Source of the DNA: Sulfuritalea sp.
GTDB lineage: Bacteria > Pseudomonadota > Gammaproteobacteria > Burkholderiales > Rhodocyclaceae
Direction of reading: 5' to 3'
Length of the DNA stretch: 64,000 nucleotides
Assembly: GCA_023229545.1 (NCBI GenBank)
Contig: JALNZB010000020.1
Location: 1-64,000, forward strand
The position numbers were made by a program, and so were the translations under genes. Numbering within the stretch: the stretch's first letter is position 1; every line of letters starts with the position of its first letter. Under the pieces are notes generated by a model. The model did not search any database and had not been told where the DNA came from. It was given only the letters and a program-made list of their open reading frames with translations. Positions 40,119-49,363 of the stretch are shown here, piece by piece.

Positions 40119-41858
40119 TTATTCCCCATTGCCTCCAAGGCCGGATTTTTCTTCGTGGTTCAGGCCGTACAGCTTGAACGCCGCCCGGTTGCACCCCTGC
40201 ATATCTCGTTTCTTGGCGGCATCAATCAGCTCAACTCGCAGCGATGCGGGAACGCTGCGCCAATGCGGCAGGCGCAGGCGTCGCAGATACTGCGCCTGGA
40301 ATCGGAGGAAGCCGCCGCGCATCTTGGTCGAGTACGTCGCGACGAATAGGCGGGTGACCGCCGAGAGCATCACGGCCTGCAATGCCCGCAAGTCCCACGT
40401 CTCCGAGGTAACGAAATAGAGGTTGTGGTGCGGATACAGATTCCCACCCTCGAAAACAATATGGGCCTCGCCCTTGATGTCGGGGATCAGCAGCATCGGC
40501 TTTTTCGCCAGGGACGGCGTGATTCGGCCGATGGTGCGATACCAGTGGGTCGGTGACTTTTGCGCGCAGTGACGGGCAGCAATGATCTCCTGCCGTGCTT
40601 CCAGATAGCGATGCAGACGCGGGTAGTCGCGCAGATCGACCAGTCCGCCCGTGTCGGCAAACGGATTGATGACGCCTTGTCCGCGCCATTTCACTTCGCC
40701 TGACACGATGTCGCCCGTTGTCACCAACGGTAGCTTGCGATCCGGCTCGACATCGAGGCTGTTGAAGTCGCCGATGAAGGCTTTGTCCGCGCCGGTGGCG
40801 ACGCCGATACCAACCATGCAGCCCGCCTCTTCCAGGGTCGGGAATTGCTGCTCAAGTCGCCTGATGAGCGCCATCTGGTCTGCGGATTCGAGCAACCACG
40901 GTTCTGCGCCATTGGTGACCCGAGCCAGTTCGCGGACCGATCCACAATCCTTCGGCAGGGGATTGGCGCGCAGCGCTGCGGCGAGTTTCGTCAGGGTGGC
41001 CCGGTTGACGGCAGGGCGATGGGCGATGCGCGTCGCGCCGGGGGTTTCCCGGCTGATGATGGTGATGGCCGGGTAGGTGATCACGTCGGAATGGAACGCG
41101 GGCGTATCGACCATATCAACATAGATCTTCAGATGGAACTGCTCGGCCACAAGGCTGCGCAGCGGCCCGCCATAGCGGTTCTTCATCCAGCGATCGGCGC
41201 AGATGAAGCCCAGGCTGCCGCCCTTTGAAAGTGTGGTCAGCGACCGCTCGATGAACGGGATATAGAGATCGGCCCGGTCATACATGGTTTGATAGCGGCC
41301 CCGGTACTCCGCCAGCAAAGGCGCAGGGATCAACTCCTGACGCACATAGGGCGGATTCCCGACGACGAAGTCGAATTGGCCATTGAGGGGCGCCAGCAGG
41401 AAATCGCCATGGGTCAGCCAGCGGTCAGCAAGGGCTAGCGCAATTGTTTTGGCCAATCCTTCCTGCATCAGCAGGGCGATTACGGCTGCACGAGTAGATT
41501 CGAACGTCTCGCGGTGGAGTTCTACCGCCTGTATCGCTCCGCCCAGATCGTCCAGCGCTGACGTGGCGCCGGTGTCAGCCCGCCACGCTCTCAACAACCG
41601 GCTCACGGCGGGCAGCAGGAAATCGCCGCCACCGAATGAAGGCTCCAGCAGCCGATTGTCGGCTAAAGGTTTGTCCTCGGTATATCCAACCAAGTCGAGA
41701 ATGAATTCAACAACTTCAAGTCGAGTAAAGACTGCACCGCGAGATTCCGTTCCCGAGGCCGCAGACAATTTCTCAATCGCGGCGGCTACTTTGGCGGAAT
41801 GAGCGCCGCTCAAGCCGCCATTCAAATCAAGATTGAGCTGCCGAGATGTCAAGTTCAT
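40119..41858 (-). CDS. N6-adenine DNA methyltransferase, PaeR7I/XhoI-like
   Basis: A 579-residue methylase that protects CTCGAG in the family. The N-terminus is MNLTSRQLNLDLNGGLSGAH, motif I LLEPSFGGGDFLLP (~55-68), and the catalytic motif IV NPPYV (~154). A target-recognition region follows, ending with FKLYGLNHEEKSGLGG. The ATG at 41858 has AAGGA close upstream; the frame is open further up but without family similarity. It is co-transcribed with the endonuclease, methylase first. A deleted copy is found at 43106-43576. Confidence 0.93.
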   Translation of the reverse strand: MNLTSRQLNLDLNGGLSGAHSAKVAAAIEKLSAASGTESRGAVFTRLEVVEFILDLVGYTEDKPLADNRLLEPSFGGGDFLLPAVSRLLRAWRADTGATSALDDLGGAIQAVELHRETFESTRAAVIALLMQEGLAKTIALALADRWLTHGDFLLAPLNGQFDFVVGNPPYVRQELIPAPLLAEYRGRYQTMYDRADLYIPFIERSLTTLSKGGSLGFICADRWMKNRYGGPLRSLVAEQFHLKIYVDMVDTPAFHSDVITYPAITIISRETPGATRIAHRPAVNRATLTKLAAALRANPLPKDCGSVRELARVTNGAEPWLLESADQMALIRRLEQQFPTLEEAGCMVGIGVATGADKAFIGDFNSLDVEPDRKLPLVTTGDIVSGEVKWRGQGVINPFADTGGLVDLRDYPRLHRYLEARQEIIAARHCAQKSPTHWYRTIGRITPSLAKKPMLLIPDIKGEAHIVFEGGNLYPHHNLYFVTSETWDLRALQAVMLSAVTRLFVATYSTKMRGGFLRFQAQYLRRLRLPHWRSVPASLRVELIDAAKKRDMQGCNRAAFKLYGLNHEEKSGLGGNGE

Positions 41859-42060
41859 GATCCTTTGTGATCTGTGCTCAATGCTCGACAAGCCACTAGC
41901 GGTGTTCATACGGCCAACAATGTCCTGATACCGATTGCAAATTACGGGCCTTATTATGCCAGTCGGTGGCATTGATTCGGAAAGACGTCCATTCGCCAAC
42001 CTGCCACTCTGGCGACTACGCGCGATCTGTCGGCTTTGGATTTGCGCAGCAGAGATCAAG

Positions 42061-42237
42061 GAAGCGGCGTCCCGTCAGCGCCGACTATTGCTCGGCAGTC
42101 GGCTGCTGGGCGTGGCCGGCCAATTGCAGCGCCATGGCGAGGGCGAACATGCCGTGGTGCATCTGATCGCCAAGCGCCTGTTCGATCACGGTGAGCTGCT
42201 CGGGCAACTGGTGACGGCGAGCCGGGATTTTTGCTGA
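42061..42237 (+). pseudogene. dnaE2: dnaE2 (error-prone polymerase), 3' remnant
   Basis: The last ~58 codons of DnaE2: SRQRRLLLGSRLLGVAGQLQ, then AVVHLIAKRLFDHGELLGQL and VTASRDFC-stop. This is the C-terminal end of the OB-fold tail of the mutasome polymerase, with the conserved LLGxLxTxSRDF ending. Nothing upstream (41859-42060) belongs to the gene. It is on the same strand as lexA and the imuA remnant 15 kb away. The wider stretch 41859-42354 holds no other recognised gene. Confidence 0.75.
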
Positions 42238-42354
42238 GTACCCTACGGACGGTATCGGCTCCAAGGGGCATCCGAAAGCCGATCAAGCGTTGAGGAGCGG
42301 TGCTAGACTTGTCGGCAAGTCCAAGCAGCGCCTTGGTGCGCAGGAGTCCTGACC

Positions 42355-42603
42355 ATGACGACAATCCAGATCGAGTTACCCGATGCGACGGCGCAGGCAG
42401 CACGCGATGCGGGCCTGCTGACCACGCAAGCCATGGAGCGCCTGCTCACGGAGGCGATCAGGCGCAGGCAGGCCGAGGATGCTCTGCTGTCGATTGCCGA
42501 CCGCGTCGCCGTGGCGGGCATACCTCCAATGACGATGCAGGAGATCAACGCGGAAGTGAAGGCCGCACGCGCGGAGCGCAAGCAGCGTGCGGGCGGTCAT
42601 TGA
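42355..42603 (+). CDS. Antitoxin of a PIN-domain toxin pair
   Basis: An 82-residue protein MTTIQIELPDATAQAARDAG, then LLTTQAMERLLTEAIRRRQA and a basic C-terminus. It is a small ribbon-helix-helix-like or similar antitoxin found before COG1569-type PIN toxins. The end overlaps the start of the toxin by 17 bp. It probably represses its own operon and neutralises the toxin. Confidence 0.8.
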   Translation: MTTIQIELPDATAQAARDAGLLTTQAMERLLTEAIRRRQAEDALLSIADRVAVAGIPPMTMQEINAEVKAARAERKQRAGGH

Positions 42604-43015
42604 CACGAATGTTCTGCTTTCCGGCCTGTTCTGGCACGGCGCGCCGCATGTGCTGCTGGAGCAGGTGCGCGCCGGTACGCTAATTCTCGTCAGCAGCCCG
42701 GCGTTGCTGGCCGAACTGGAAGACGTCTTCGGTCGCGCCAAATTCGATTCGATCCTGAGGCGTTCGAACACGTCGCGCGAACATGTGCTCGCCGAAATGC
42801 GGCAATTACCGGAGATGATCGAACCGCCACCCTTGCCGCAACCCGTCTGCCGTGATTCCGATGACGATGGCGTTATTGCGCTCGCGCTCGCGGCCCAAGC
42901 GGATTTCATCGTTTCTGGCGACGACGATTTGCTCTCGCTGAGGCGCTATCAGGACATCCCCATCCTTAGCCCGGCAGAGGCCGTGGCACGGGTCGATGGG
43001 GAGGCAAAGGGCTGA
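42587..43015 (+). CDS. PIN domain toxin (COG1569 type)
   Basis: A 142-residue PIN-domain ribonuclease starting with GTG (MRAVIDTNVLLSGLFWHGAP). Acidic catalytic residues are present: Asp6, Glu in ALLAELEDVF, DSDDDGVIALALAAQADFIV and SGDDDLLSL. The family name is putative toxin-antitoxin toxin component, PIN family. It is the downstream partner of the antitoxin above. Confidence 0.88.
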   Translation: MRAVIDTNVLLSGLFWHGAPHVLLEQVRAGTLILVSSPALLAELEDVFGRAKFDSILRRSNTSREHVLAEMRQLPEMIEPPPLPQPVCRDSDDDGVIALALAAQADFIVSGDDDLLSLRRYQDIPILSPAEAVARVDGEAKG

Positions 43016-43054
43016 GGCGGCGGTTGCGCCGCGTCCGCCGCCGGTGGAATTTTG

Positions 43055-43078
43055 CCGTCCCGCCAGCGCCGACTTTTG
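43055..43078. repeat. Dispersed repeat, long form, copy 2
   Basis: CCGTCCCGCCAGCGCCGAC followed by TTTTG, in the gap between the PIN toxin gene and the methylase pseudogene, in the same orientation as the other copies. Confidence 0.8.
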
Positions 43079-43105
43079 CGCGGCGTGTGAATCGGGCCTG
43101 GGGAA

Positions 43106-43576
43106 TTGCCTCCCAGGCCCGATTTTTCTTCGTGGTTCAGACCGTACAGCTTGAACGCCGCCCGGTTGCACGCCTGCATATCGCGTTTCTTGGCGGCATC
43201 AATCAGCTCAAGCCGTAGCGATGCGGGAACGCTTCGCCAATGCGGAAGGCGCAGGCGTCGAAGATACTGTGCCTGGAATCGGAGGAAGCCGCCGCGCATC
43301 TTGGTCGAGTAGCAAACGGCTCACGGCAGGCAGCAGGAAATCGCCGCCACCGAATGAAGGCTCCAAAAGCCGGTTCCTGGTTAACGGCTTGTCTTCGGTG
43401 TATCCGACCAAGTCGAGAATGAACTCAACAACCTCTGTTCGCGTAAAGACTGCCCCGCGAGATTCGGTTCCTGTTGCTGCGGACAATTTCTCAATCGCGG
43501 CAGCTACTTTGGCGGAATGAGCGCCGCTCAAGCCGACATTCAAATCAAGATTGAGCTGCCGCGATGTCAAGTTCAT
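43106..43576 (-). pseudogene. Internally deleted second copy of the PaeR7I-like methylase gene
   Basis: The minus strand encodes the start MNLTSRQLNLDLNVGLSGAH to FGGGDFLLPAVSRLL, then jumps at ~43313 to the C-terminal segment of the methylase (TKMRGGFLRFQAQYLRRLRL to YGLNHEEKSGLGG), out of frame. About 1.27 kb is missing from the middle, including the NPPY catalytic motif. The remaining DNA is ~90% identical to the intact gene at 40119-41858. The upstream similarity ends a few bases before the start codon. Confidence 0.88.
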
Positions 43577-43617
43577 GATCCTTTGTGAACCGGGATTTCT
43601 GCTGAATGCCCGGCGCA

Positions 43618-46080
43618 TCAGCCCTGATTCAGGCGCGTTCCGAATTCCGCCGCCGGCATGGGCCGACCGAACAGATAACCCTGATAGGCGTTGCAGCCAT
43701 TGGCGGCAAGAAATTCCTGCTGCGCCACAGTTTCGACGCCCTCGGCGATAACGGCCAAGCCCATGCTTTGCGCCAGAGCCACGATGGTGCGGGCAATGGT
43801 GGCGTCGTTGGGGTCCGTCAGCACATCCCTGACGAAGGACTGGTCGATCTTCAACTGATCCAGCGGTAGCCGCTTCAGGTAGGAGAGCGATGAATAGCCG
43901 GTGCCGAAGTCGTCCAGCGAGAAGCCGATGCCTTTGGCTTTGAGGGCGGTCATTTTTTCGATGATGTCTTCCACATTGTCCAGCAACAGGCTCTCGGTGA
44001 GTTCCAGTTTGAGTTTTCCCGGGTTGGCCCCGGTGCTATCCAGCACCGCCAGCACCTGATCGACGAAGTCCGGGTGGCGGAACTGGCGGGCGCTGACATT
44101 GACCGCCACGGTGAGATGCGACATGTCCGGCACGGTTGCCCAGGCTACCAGTTGCTCGCACGCGGTTTCAAGTACCCAGAGGCCGATGGGCAGGATCAGC
44201 CCCGTTGCCTCGGCCAGGGGAATGAAATCGGCGGGAGACACCATGCCGCGCCGGGGATGTTGCCAGCGCACCAGGGCTTCGCTGCCCGTCGTGCGTCCCG
44301 CGGCGTCCACCTGGGGCTGGTAGTAGAGGAGGAATTGCCTTTCTTTCACGGCCTCGCGCAGGTCGCTATCGAGTGCGGCACGGGCGGTGACCACGGCCTG
44401 CATGTCCGGGTCGAAAAAGCGCAGCGTGTCGCGGCCCGCCGCCTTGGCCTGATACATCGCCGTGTCGGCGCGCTTCATCAACTCATCGACCGAGACGGAG
44501 TTATCGCGAAACAGCGTGATGCCGATGCTCGACGAGCAGTGATAGCTGCGCGTATTCTCTACTCCCCCGGAAAGGGTCAGATCGAGCACATAAGGCTGGC
44601 GCATCGCGTTTTGAATCTTCACGGCAACGCTCTCGGCCTGCATGGCGGCGAGCGTATCCTCCTTGAGGTCTTCGAGAATCACCACAAACTCGTCGCCTCC
44701 TTGCCGCGCCACGGTATCGCCTTCGCGTACGCAGGCTTGCAGGCGGCTCGCCACCTCCGTCAGAAACCTGTCGCCGACGTCATGTCCCAGCGTGTCGTTG
44801 AGGGTCTTGAAGTCATCCATGTCCAACAGCATCAAGGCGCCATAACGATTGTGGCGGGCACTGCTGGTCAGCGCCTGTTGCAGGCGGTCGAGCAGGAGTC
44901 GCCGATTGGGCAGATCGGTGAGCGGGTCGTAGAAGGCCAGATGTTCGATCTTGTCGGCGGATGCCTTGCGCTCGGTAATGTCCAGGGCAATGCCACCGAG
45001 CAAGGGAGACTGCCCTTGCCGGGGAATGCTGAACTTGTGCGTTTGGTAGAGCCTCGATTGACCATCTGCACCCGGCACGTGTTCCTCTATGACCGAATAC
45101 CCCGCTTCCAGCGAACGTCGATCATCGGCGATTATCTTTTCCGCGAGTTCCGGCGGGAAAAGTTCCTGCGTGGATTTCCCAAGCCAGTCCCGTCCTCCAA
45201 GAAGGTTCGCCATGTAACGGTTGACATACAGAGTGATGCCGTCCTGGTTCTTGATGAACGCCGCCGCCGGCAGGGTGTCCATGAACAGGCTGAAACGTTC
45301 TTCGCTCTCGCGCAAGGCCGTCTCGCGCTCTTGCTGCGCGGTGATCATGCTGTTGAAAGCCTTGGCCATGTCGCGGATGTCCTTTGGCCCGCTGACATCG
45401 GCGTGCACGTTGGCCTCGCCGCGCTCGGCGCGCGCCATGGCTTCGGACAGATCCGTGATCGGCCGTGTAAGTCGGCCCGCCAGATTGCGCATGACGAACA
45501 GGAAGGCGACGGCGAAGACCAGGGAGATGAGGAGGTTGAGCAGGAATATCTGCGTCAGCATGCGCGACAGCGTCGCCTTGCTTTGCACCACGCGGACGAA
45601 GCCGAGTACCTCTTCCTTGCGCTCGATTACTGCGAACGGCGAGTCGTCGCCTTCGCTCAGCACCGGCGCGACGAAACGCCAGGCATCGCCGGTTTCCGTT
45701 TCCAGGTAGGCCTGACGGATGGTCTTGTCCGCCAGCGGCGTATCGTTCGCCTCGGCGACTGCCTTGCCGCGCACGACCAGCGGTCGACCGCTGGCGTGGC
45801 GGATTTCGACGCGCGTGACATCGGTAAATGACAGCGCGGTCTTGACGGCTTCGTTGGCGTTCTCCGCAGAGGCATAGAGCAAAGCCAGCTTGCTTTGGCT
45901 GGCGAGGTTCCCGGCGATGTGCTCGCCCTGCTCGAGCAGGGTATGGCGTATCTGGTGGCTGCCCTGCCACGAGATCAGCAGCGAGGAGGCTATGGCGAAG
46001 AAGATCACGCCCACCGTGACGGCGATGTTCAACTGCTGCTTGAACGCCCTGTCGCGGAAGAAGGTGGAATCGAGTGGCAT
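43618..46080 (-). CDS. Membrane GGDEF-EAL protein with HAMP and PAS domains
   Basis: An 820-residue protein. The N-terminal part has two membrane helices (~20-37 and ~170-195) with a ~130-residue periplasmic domain between, a HAMP segment (RLTRPITDLSEAMARAERGE), a PAS domain (~270-380), a GGDEF domain with GGDEF intact (in RQGGDEFVVIL) and an EAL domain with SEALVRW, NVSARQF, LELTES, DDFGTGYSSLSYL and AEGVET. It can probably make and break c-di-GMP. It stands 12 bp after the substrate-binding protein gene and so closes the five-gene TonB-linked operon, suggesting that it responds to the same ligand. Confidence 0.92.
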   Translation of the reverse strand: MPLDSTFFRDRAFKQQLNIAVTVGVIFFAIASSLLISWQGSHQIRHTLLEQGEHIAGNLASQSKLALLYASAENANEAVKTALSFTDVTRVEIRHASGRPLVVRGKAVAEANDTPLADKTIRQAYLETETGDAWRFVAPVLSEGDDSPFAVIERKEEVLGFVRVVQSKATLSRMLTQIFLLNLLISLVFAVAFLFVMRNLAGRLTRPITDLSEAMARAERGEANVHADVSGPKDIRDMAKAFNSMITAQQERETALRESEERFSLFMDTLPAAAFIKNQDGITLYVNRYMANLLGGRDWLGKSTQELFPPELAEKIIADDRRSLEAGYSVIEEHVPGADGQSRLYQTHKFSIPRQGQSPLLGGIALDITERKASADKIEHLAFYDPLTDLPNRRLLLDRLQQALTSSARHNRYGALMLLDMDDFKTLNDTLGHDVGDRFLTEVASRLQACVREGDTVARQGGDEFVVILEDLKEDTLAAMQAESVAVKIQNAMRQPYVLDLTLSGGVENTRSYHCSSSIGITLFRDNSVSVDELMKRADTAMYQAKAAGRDTLRFFDPDMQAVVTARAALDSDLREAVKERQFLLYYQPQVDAAGRTTGSEALVRWQHPRRGMVSPADFIPLAEATGLILPIGLWVLETACEQLVAWATVPDMSHLTVAVNVSARQFRHPDFVDQVLAVLDSTGANPGKLKLELTESLLLDNVEDIIEKMTALKAKGIGFSLDDFGTGYSSLSYLKRLPLDQLKIDQSFVRDVLTDPNDATIARTIVALAQSMGLAVIAEGVETVAQQEFLAANGCNAYQGYLFGRPMPAAEFGTRLNQG

Positions 46081-46092
46081 GCTATACGACCG

Positions 46093-47142
46093 TCATTGTT
46101 CGGGGAAAATCAGGTCGAAATTCTGCCTGCCCGCAAGGTTGATGCCGAGGTGGCCGGCGGTGCGGACGTTGACGGCCAGTCGTACCGCCTTCAACGACAC
46201 CATGCCGCGCGGCCCCTGGCCGCCCGACGACAGGTAGCCAAGCGCGGAATTCGCCAGGTGGCGCCCGATCTCGACATTGTCCGGATAGAGCGAGAACAGC
46301 GCGCCGCGCCTGACATGGGTGACGCTGCTGGAAAAGAAGACGAGGTTGCGCCCCCAGGTTTCCCGCAGCACCAGCGGTAGCACCGAGGTTTCGTCCACCG
46401 TCGTCGAATCCTGTATCAGCCAGAGCGCGTCGTTCTGAGGATTGGCTTTGGCGAAGATGTCCTGGTAGATCAGCAGTGCCGTCTTCAGGTCGGACGCTTC
46501 ATGGGCCACGAGTTCGAGGCCGCGCGCTCTTGCCGCCTCCCTGGCCAGACGTATCAGCCACGTGTTCTGGTTCGGGTCGTACACGACGAAGACCCGCTTC
46601 GCGGCGGGCATGAAGGTCTGTAATCGCGTGAATAGCAGCCCAGGGTCCGGTGCCAGGCTGTGTACAGAAATGTTGCGGGCGTCCGCCTCGGGGATGGAAA
46701 GCACGCCGCCGGCAACGACGCCGATGTCGCGTTCCAGGCCAGAGGTGAACTTGAGGCCGTTGCGTCCCAGCGCGATGACGACACGAATGTCCTGGCGGCG
46801 CAGTTCGCTGGCGATTTCCTGCATGTTCGGGTTGGCGCCGATGGCGAAGCTCGGGACGCGGCTTCGGGTCTGTTCCTCGATGCCCTCGATGATCCTGGCG
46901 AACACGCTGCGGTAGGGTTCGCCGATGTCCGGGTAGATAACGGCAATGCCGCGTCCCGGTTGCAGCGCGGCCGCCGCCGCAATCAACGTCAGGCCGATGG
47001 CGCAACACAGCGCGGGACGCCAGAGCATTGCGACACTTCGCCAGCCCGCCATGATGACTATCCAGCCGGACGCAAAAACCCGCCACGTCGCCGCGCACCA
47101 CAGGCTTGCCATCTGTTGTTTGATGACGTTGGCTGGACTCAT
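46093..47142 (-). CDS. ABC-type substrate-binding protein, COG2984-like (copy 1)
   Basis: A 349-residue protein whose first ~60 residues hold a hydrophobic stretch (LCCAIGLTLIAAAAALQ) that may serve as signal peptide. The rest is an ABC transporter substrate-binding fold of the uncharacterised type: IAVIYPDIGEPYRSVFARII, VVIALGRNGLKF, MPAAKRVFVVYDPNQNTWLI, ALWLIQDSTTVDETSVLPLV and a final HLGINLAGRQNFDLIFPEQ. No permease or ATPase gene is near. The ATG overlaps the TonB receptor stop (ATGA). It is a paralogue of the protein at 49364-50512. Confidence 0.85.
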   Translation of the reverse strand: MSPANVIKQQMASLWCAATWRVFASGWIVIMAGWRSVAMLWRPALCCAIGLTLIAAAAALQPGRGIAVIYPDIGEPYRSVFARIIEGIEEQTRSRVPSFAIGANPNMQEIASELRRQDIRVVIALGRNGLKFTSGLERDIGVVAGGVLSIPEADARNISVHSLAPDPGLLFTRLQTFMPAAKRVFVVYDPNQNTWLIRLAREAARARGLELVAHEASDLKTALLIYQDIFAKANPQNDALWLIQDSTTVDETSVLPLVLRETWGRNLVFFSSSVTHVRRGALFSLYPDNVEIGRHLANSALGYLSSGGQGPRGMVSLKAVRLAVNVRTAGHLGINLAGRQNFDLIFPEQ

Positions 47143-49283
47143 AGCGAGTAGGTCGCCTGTAGGTAGAACGACCGGCTCGGCATCGGCAGATCGTAAGGGA
47201 TCAGGCTGGTCGGTATATCCGGTCGACCCGCAACCGGGGCCGCGAACAGGGTGGGTTCGAGGATCGTGGCATCGAAGAGGTTGCGGATCGACGCGGCGAA
47301 GCTCCACTGGCCCTTGCCGCGCTCGGTGCGCAGCGTCAGGTCTACGCTGGTGTAGTCGGGCACGTCGGGCCGCGTATCGCCGAAAGCGCGCTTGCGATCC
47401 GCCACCCAGTTGAGTTGTGGGCTGAGCATCCAGTTGCCGGTAAAGCGCCAATCGGCCCGCGCATAGACATGATGGTGCGGCGCGTAGCCGGCATCCGTAT
47501 TGGTGGTCTGATCGGTGGATACCTGCCAGGAATAGTTGCCGGTCAGCCGCAAGCTGCGGTTGGCATCCCACACCAGTTCGAACTCGGCGCCGTGCCCGTC
47601 CTGCTTGCCGGTATTCTGGAAAGTTTGGACCGACGTACCGACCGCATTCGCCACGGCGCGTATCGTGTCCGACTGCAAGTACTGGAACAGGCTCAGGTTG
47701 ACCTGGGTGTCCTTGCGCGCCTGCCAGGCAAAGGCGGCCTCGACGGTGCGGATGCGTTCCGGCTTCAGATTCGGATTGCCGTCGCCGGTAGGGTTGACGC
47801 CATATTGATCGTTGAAGGCAGGGGCGCGGAAAGCCTGTCCGTAGAGCAGCTTGGCGGTGAGGTCGACCGTTGCGTCCCACACCAGCGCCAGGCGTGGGTT
47901 GGTGGTGGCGCCGAAATCGGAGAACTTGTCGCGGCGAATGCCGGCGGTCAGTGTCCAGTCGCGGGCGAAGTTCCACTCGTCCTGGACGTACCAGTAGTCA
48001 TTTAAACGTCGATGAGGCAGGAGATGGGGTTGTCGTGACGAATAGTCGACCACCGCACCGCCGTTGAATGCCAGATCGGGGGTCGGCGCGCCAGTGTTAG
48101 GGTCCAGGTAGAAATTCTTCATCGTCCTGACCCGGTACAGGTTCAGGTCGTCGTGGCCGACGCCGAAACGCAGGCTGTGGCCGGCGAAGCCGGAATAGGT
48201 GGCGTAGCCGGAGACCCTCAGCTGTTTCTCCCAGCGCCCCGGCGAGCCGATCATGCCGTTCGGGAATGTGTTGCCGCCGATCTTGATGCCTGGCGGGTTG
48301 ATATTGTAGTTGTTTGCCTCTTCCGAATAAGCGAGATAGCTGCCGTTGAAACCCAGCCCCCAGTTCCGGGCAAACTGCGGATCGCTCCAGGAAACATCGG
48401 CGTTGATGCGCTCGCTTTTTTCCTTGCCCACCGGGTCCAGCGCGTAGCTGACACCGGCGCCGAGTCCCAGGTTGTCGCGCAGCTTGTAGCCGGCACGCAA
48501 CCGCCATTTGTCGTAGCCGAGATCGAGGCTGGCGTCGATGGCGTCGTGGCCGGTTTTCAAGGAGCCCGGCGCCAGGCTGGTATGGGTGCCGAAACGCTGG
48601 TTGAGGCGGGTTGCGGCGTCGTAATCAATGGTTCCGTTGTAACCATCGGTACCACCGACCCGCAGGTAGGCCGCCACATCCACCTCCCCGAGCTTGCCGC
48701 CGTGCTGCACCCAGGCACTCTGGGTATTGAACGAGCCGGCGCTCAGGCCGAACTCGGTGCCCGGCGTGTCCGCTGCGGTCTTGGTGATGATGTTGATGAC
48801 ACCGGCCAAGGCGTCGGCGCCATAGAGCGCCGAGCCGGGGCCGCGGATGATCTCGATGCGGGCGAGGTTCTCCAGCGGCAGGTTGCCCCAGACTTCGCCC
48901 TTGTCGCCGCGATACAGCGTGTTTACCGGAACGCCGTTCTGCAGCATCAGCACTTGGGGGTTGGTTGTCATGCTGGCGATGCCGCGAAACATGTAGGTCG
49001 AGAAGTAACGATCGGCCGTATGGGAGACATGCACCCCCGGCACGGTCTCCATCACCTCGTCCAGGCCGGTGGCGCCAGTGGCCTTGATGTCTTCGGCGGT
49101 GATCACCGTCGCCACGGCCGGCGCGCGGCGCAGATCCTGCCGGACACCGGTGGCGATGCTGACGGTGGCCTTGTCGCCATAGGCCATGGCCAGCTCCTCC
49201 TCTTCGGAGACTTGCGCCGCGTTGGCAACGGTGCAGGCGAGGACGCCCAATACGCAAACGAGCTTGAGCGGCGTCTTTGGCAT
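47139..49283 (-). CDS. TonB-dependent outer membrane receptor (copy 1)
   Basis: A 714-residue receptor with signal peptide (MPKTPLKLVCVLGVLACTVA), plug domain (VATVITAEDIKATGATGLDE, VPGVHVS, then RIEIIRGPGSALYGADALAG) and a beta barrel ending in YLQATYSL with a terminal aromatic-X pattern. It transports an unknown ligand across the outer membrane. It has no FecA-type signalling extension. It is co-translated with the substrate-binding protein, and about 60% similar by eye to the receptor at 50509-52614. Confidence 0.92.
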   Translation of the reverse strand: MPKTPLKLVCVLGVLACTVANAAQVSEEEELAMAYGDKATVSIATGVRQDLRRAPAVATVITAEDIKATGATGLDEVMETVPGVHVSHTADRYFSTYMFRGIASMTTNPQVLMLQNGVPVNTLYRGDKGEVWGNLPLENLARIEIIRGPGSALYGADALAGVINIITKTAADTPGTEFGLSAGSFNTQSAWVQHGGKLGEVDVAAYLRVGGTDGYNGTIDYDAATRLNQRFGTHTSLAPGSLKTGHDAIDASLDLGYDKWRLRAGYKLRDNLGLGAGVSYALDPVGKEKSERINADVSWSDPQFARNWGLGFNGSYLAYSEEANNYNINPPGIKIGGNTFPNGMIGSPGRWEKQLRVSGYATYSGFAGHSLRFGVGHDDLNLYRVRTMKNFYLDPNTGAPTPDLAFNGGAVVDYSSRQPHLLPHRRLNDYWYVQDEWNFARDWTLTAGIRRDKFSDFGATTNPRLALVWDATVDLTAKLLYGQAFRAPAFNDQYGVNPTGDGNPNLKPERIRTVEAAFAWQARKDTQVNLSLFQYLQSDTIRAVANAVGTSVQTFQNTGKQDGHGAEFELVWDANRSLRLTGNYSWQVSTDQTTNTDAGYAPHHHVYARADWRFTGNWMLSPQLNWVADRKRAFGDTRPDVPDYTSVDLTLRTERGKGQWSFAASIRNLFDATILEPTLFAAPVAGRPDIPTSLIPYDLPMPSRSFYLQATYSL

Positions 49284-49363
49284 AGCGAACTCTCCCCTCT
49301 TGTGGTCCGCCACGAGTGGCTTTTCACAATCAATTATCAACAACCCGGATGGCTGGTCGACCG

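Noticed and set aside
42061..42090. A further copy of the dispersed repeat at CGTCCCGTCAGCGCCGACTA
   Set aside because: It is part of the dnaE2 coding remnant (SRQRRLL) and differs at three places from the consensus, so it is probably coincidental.
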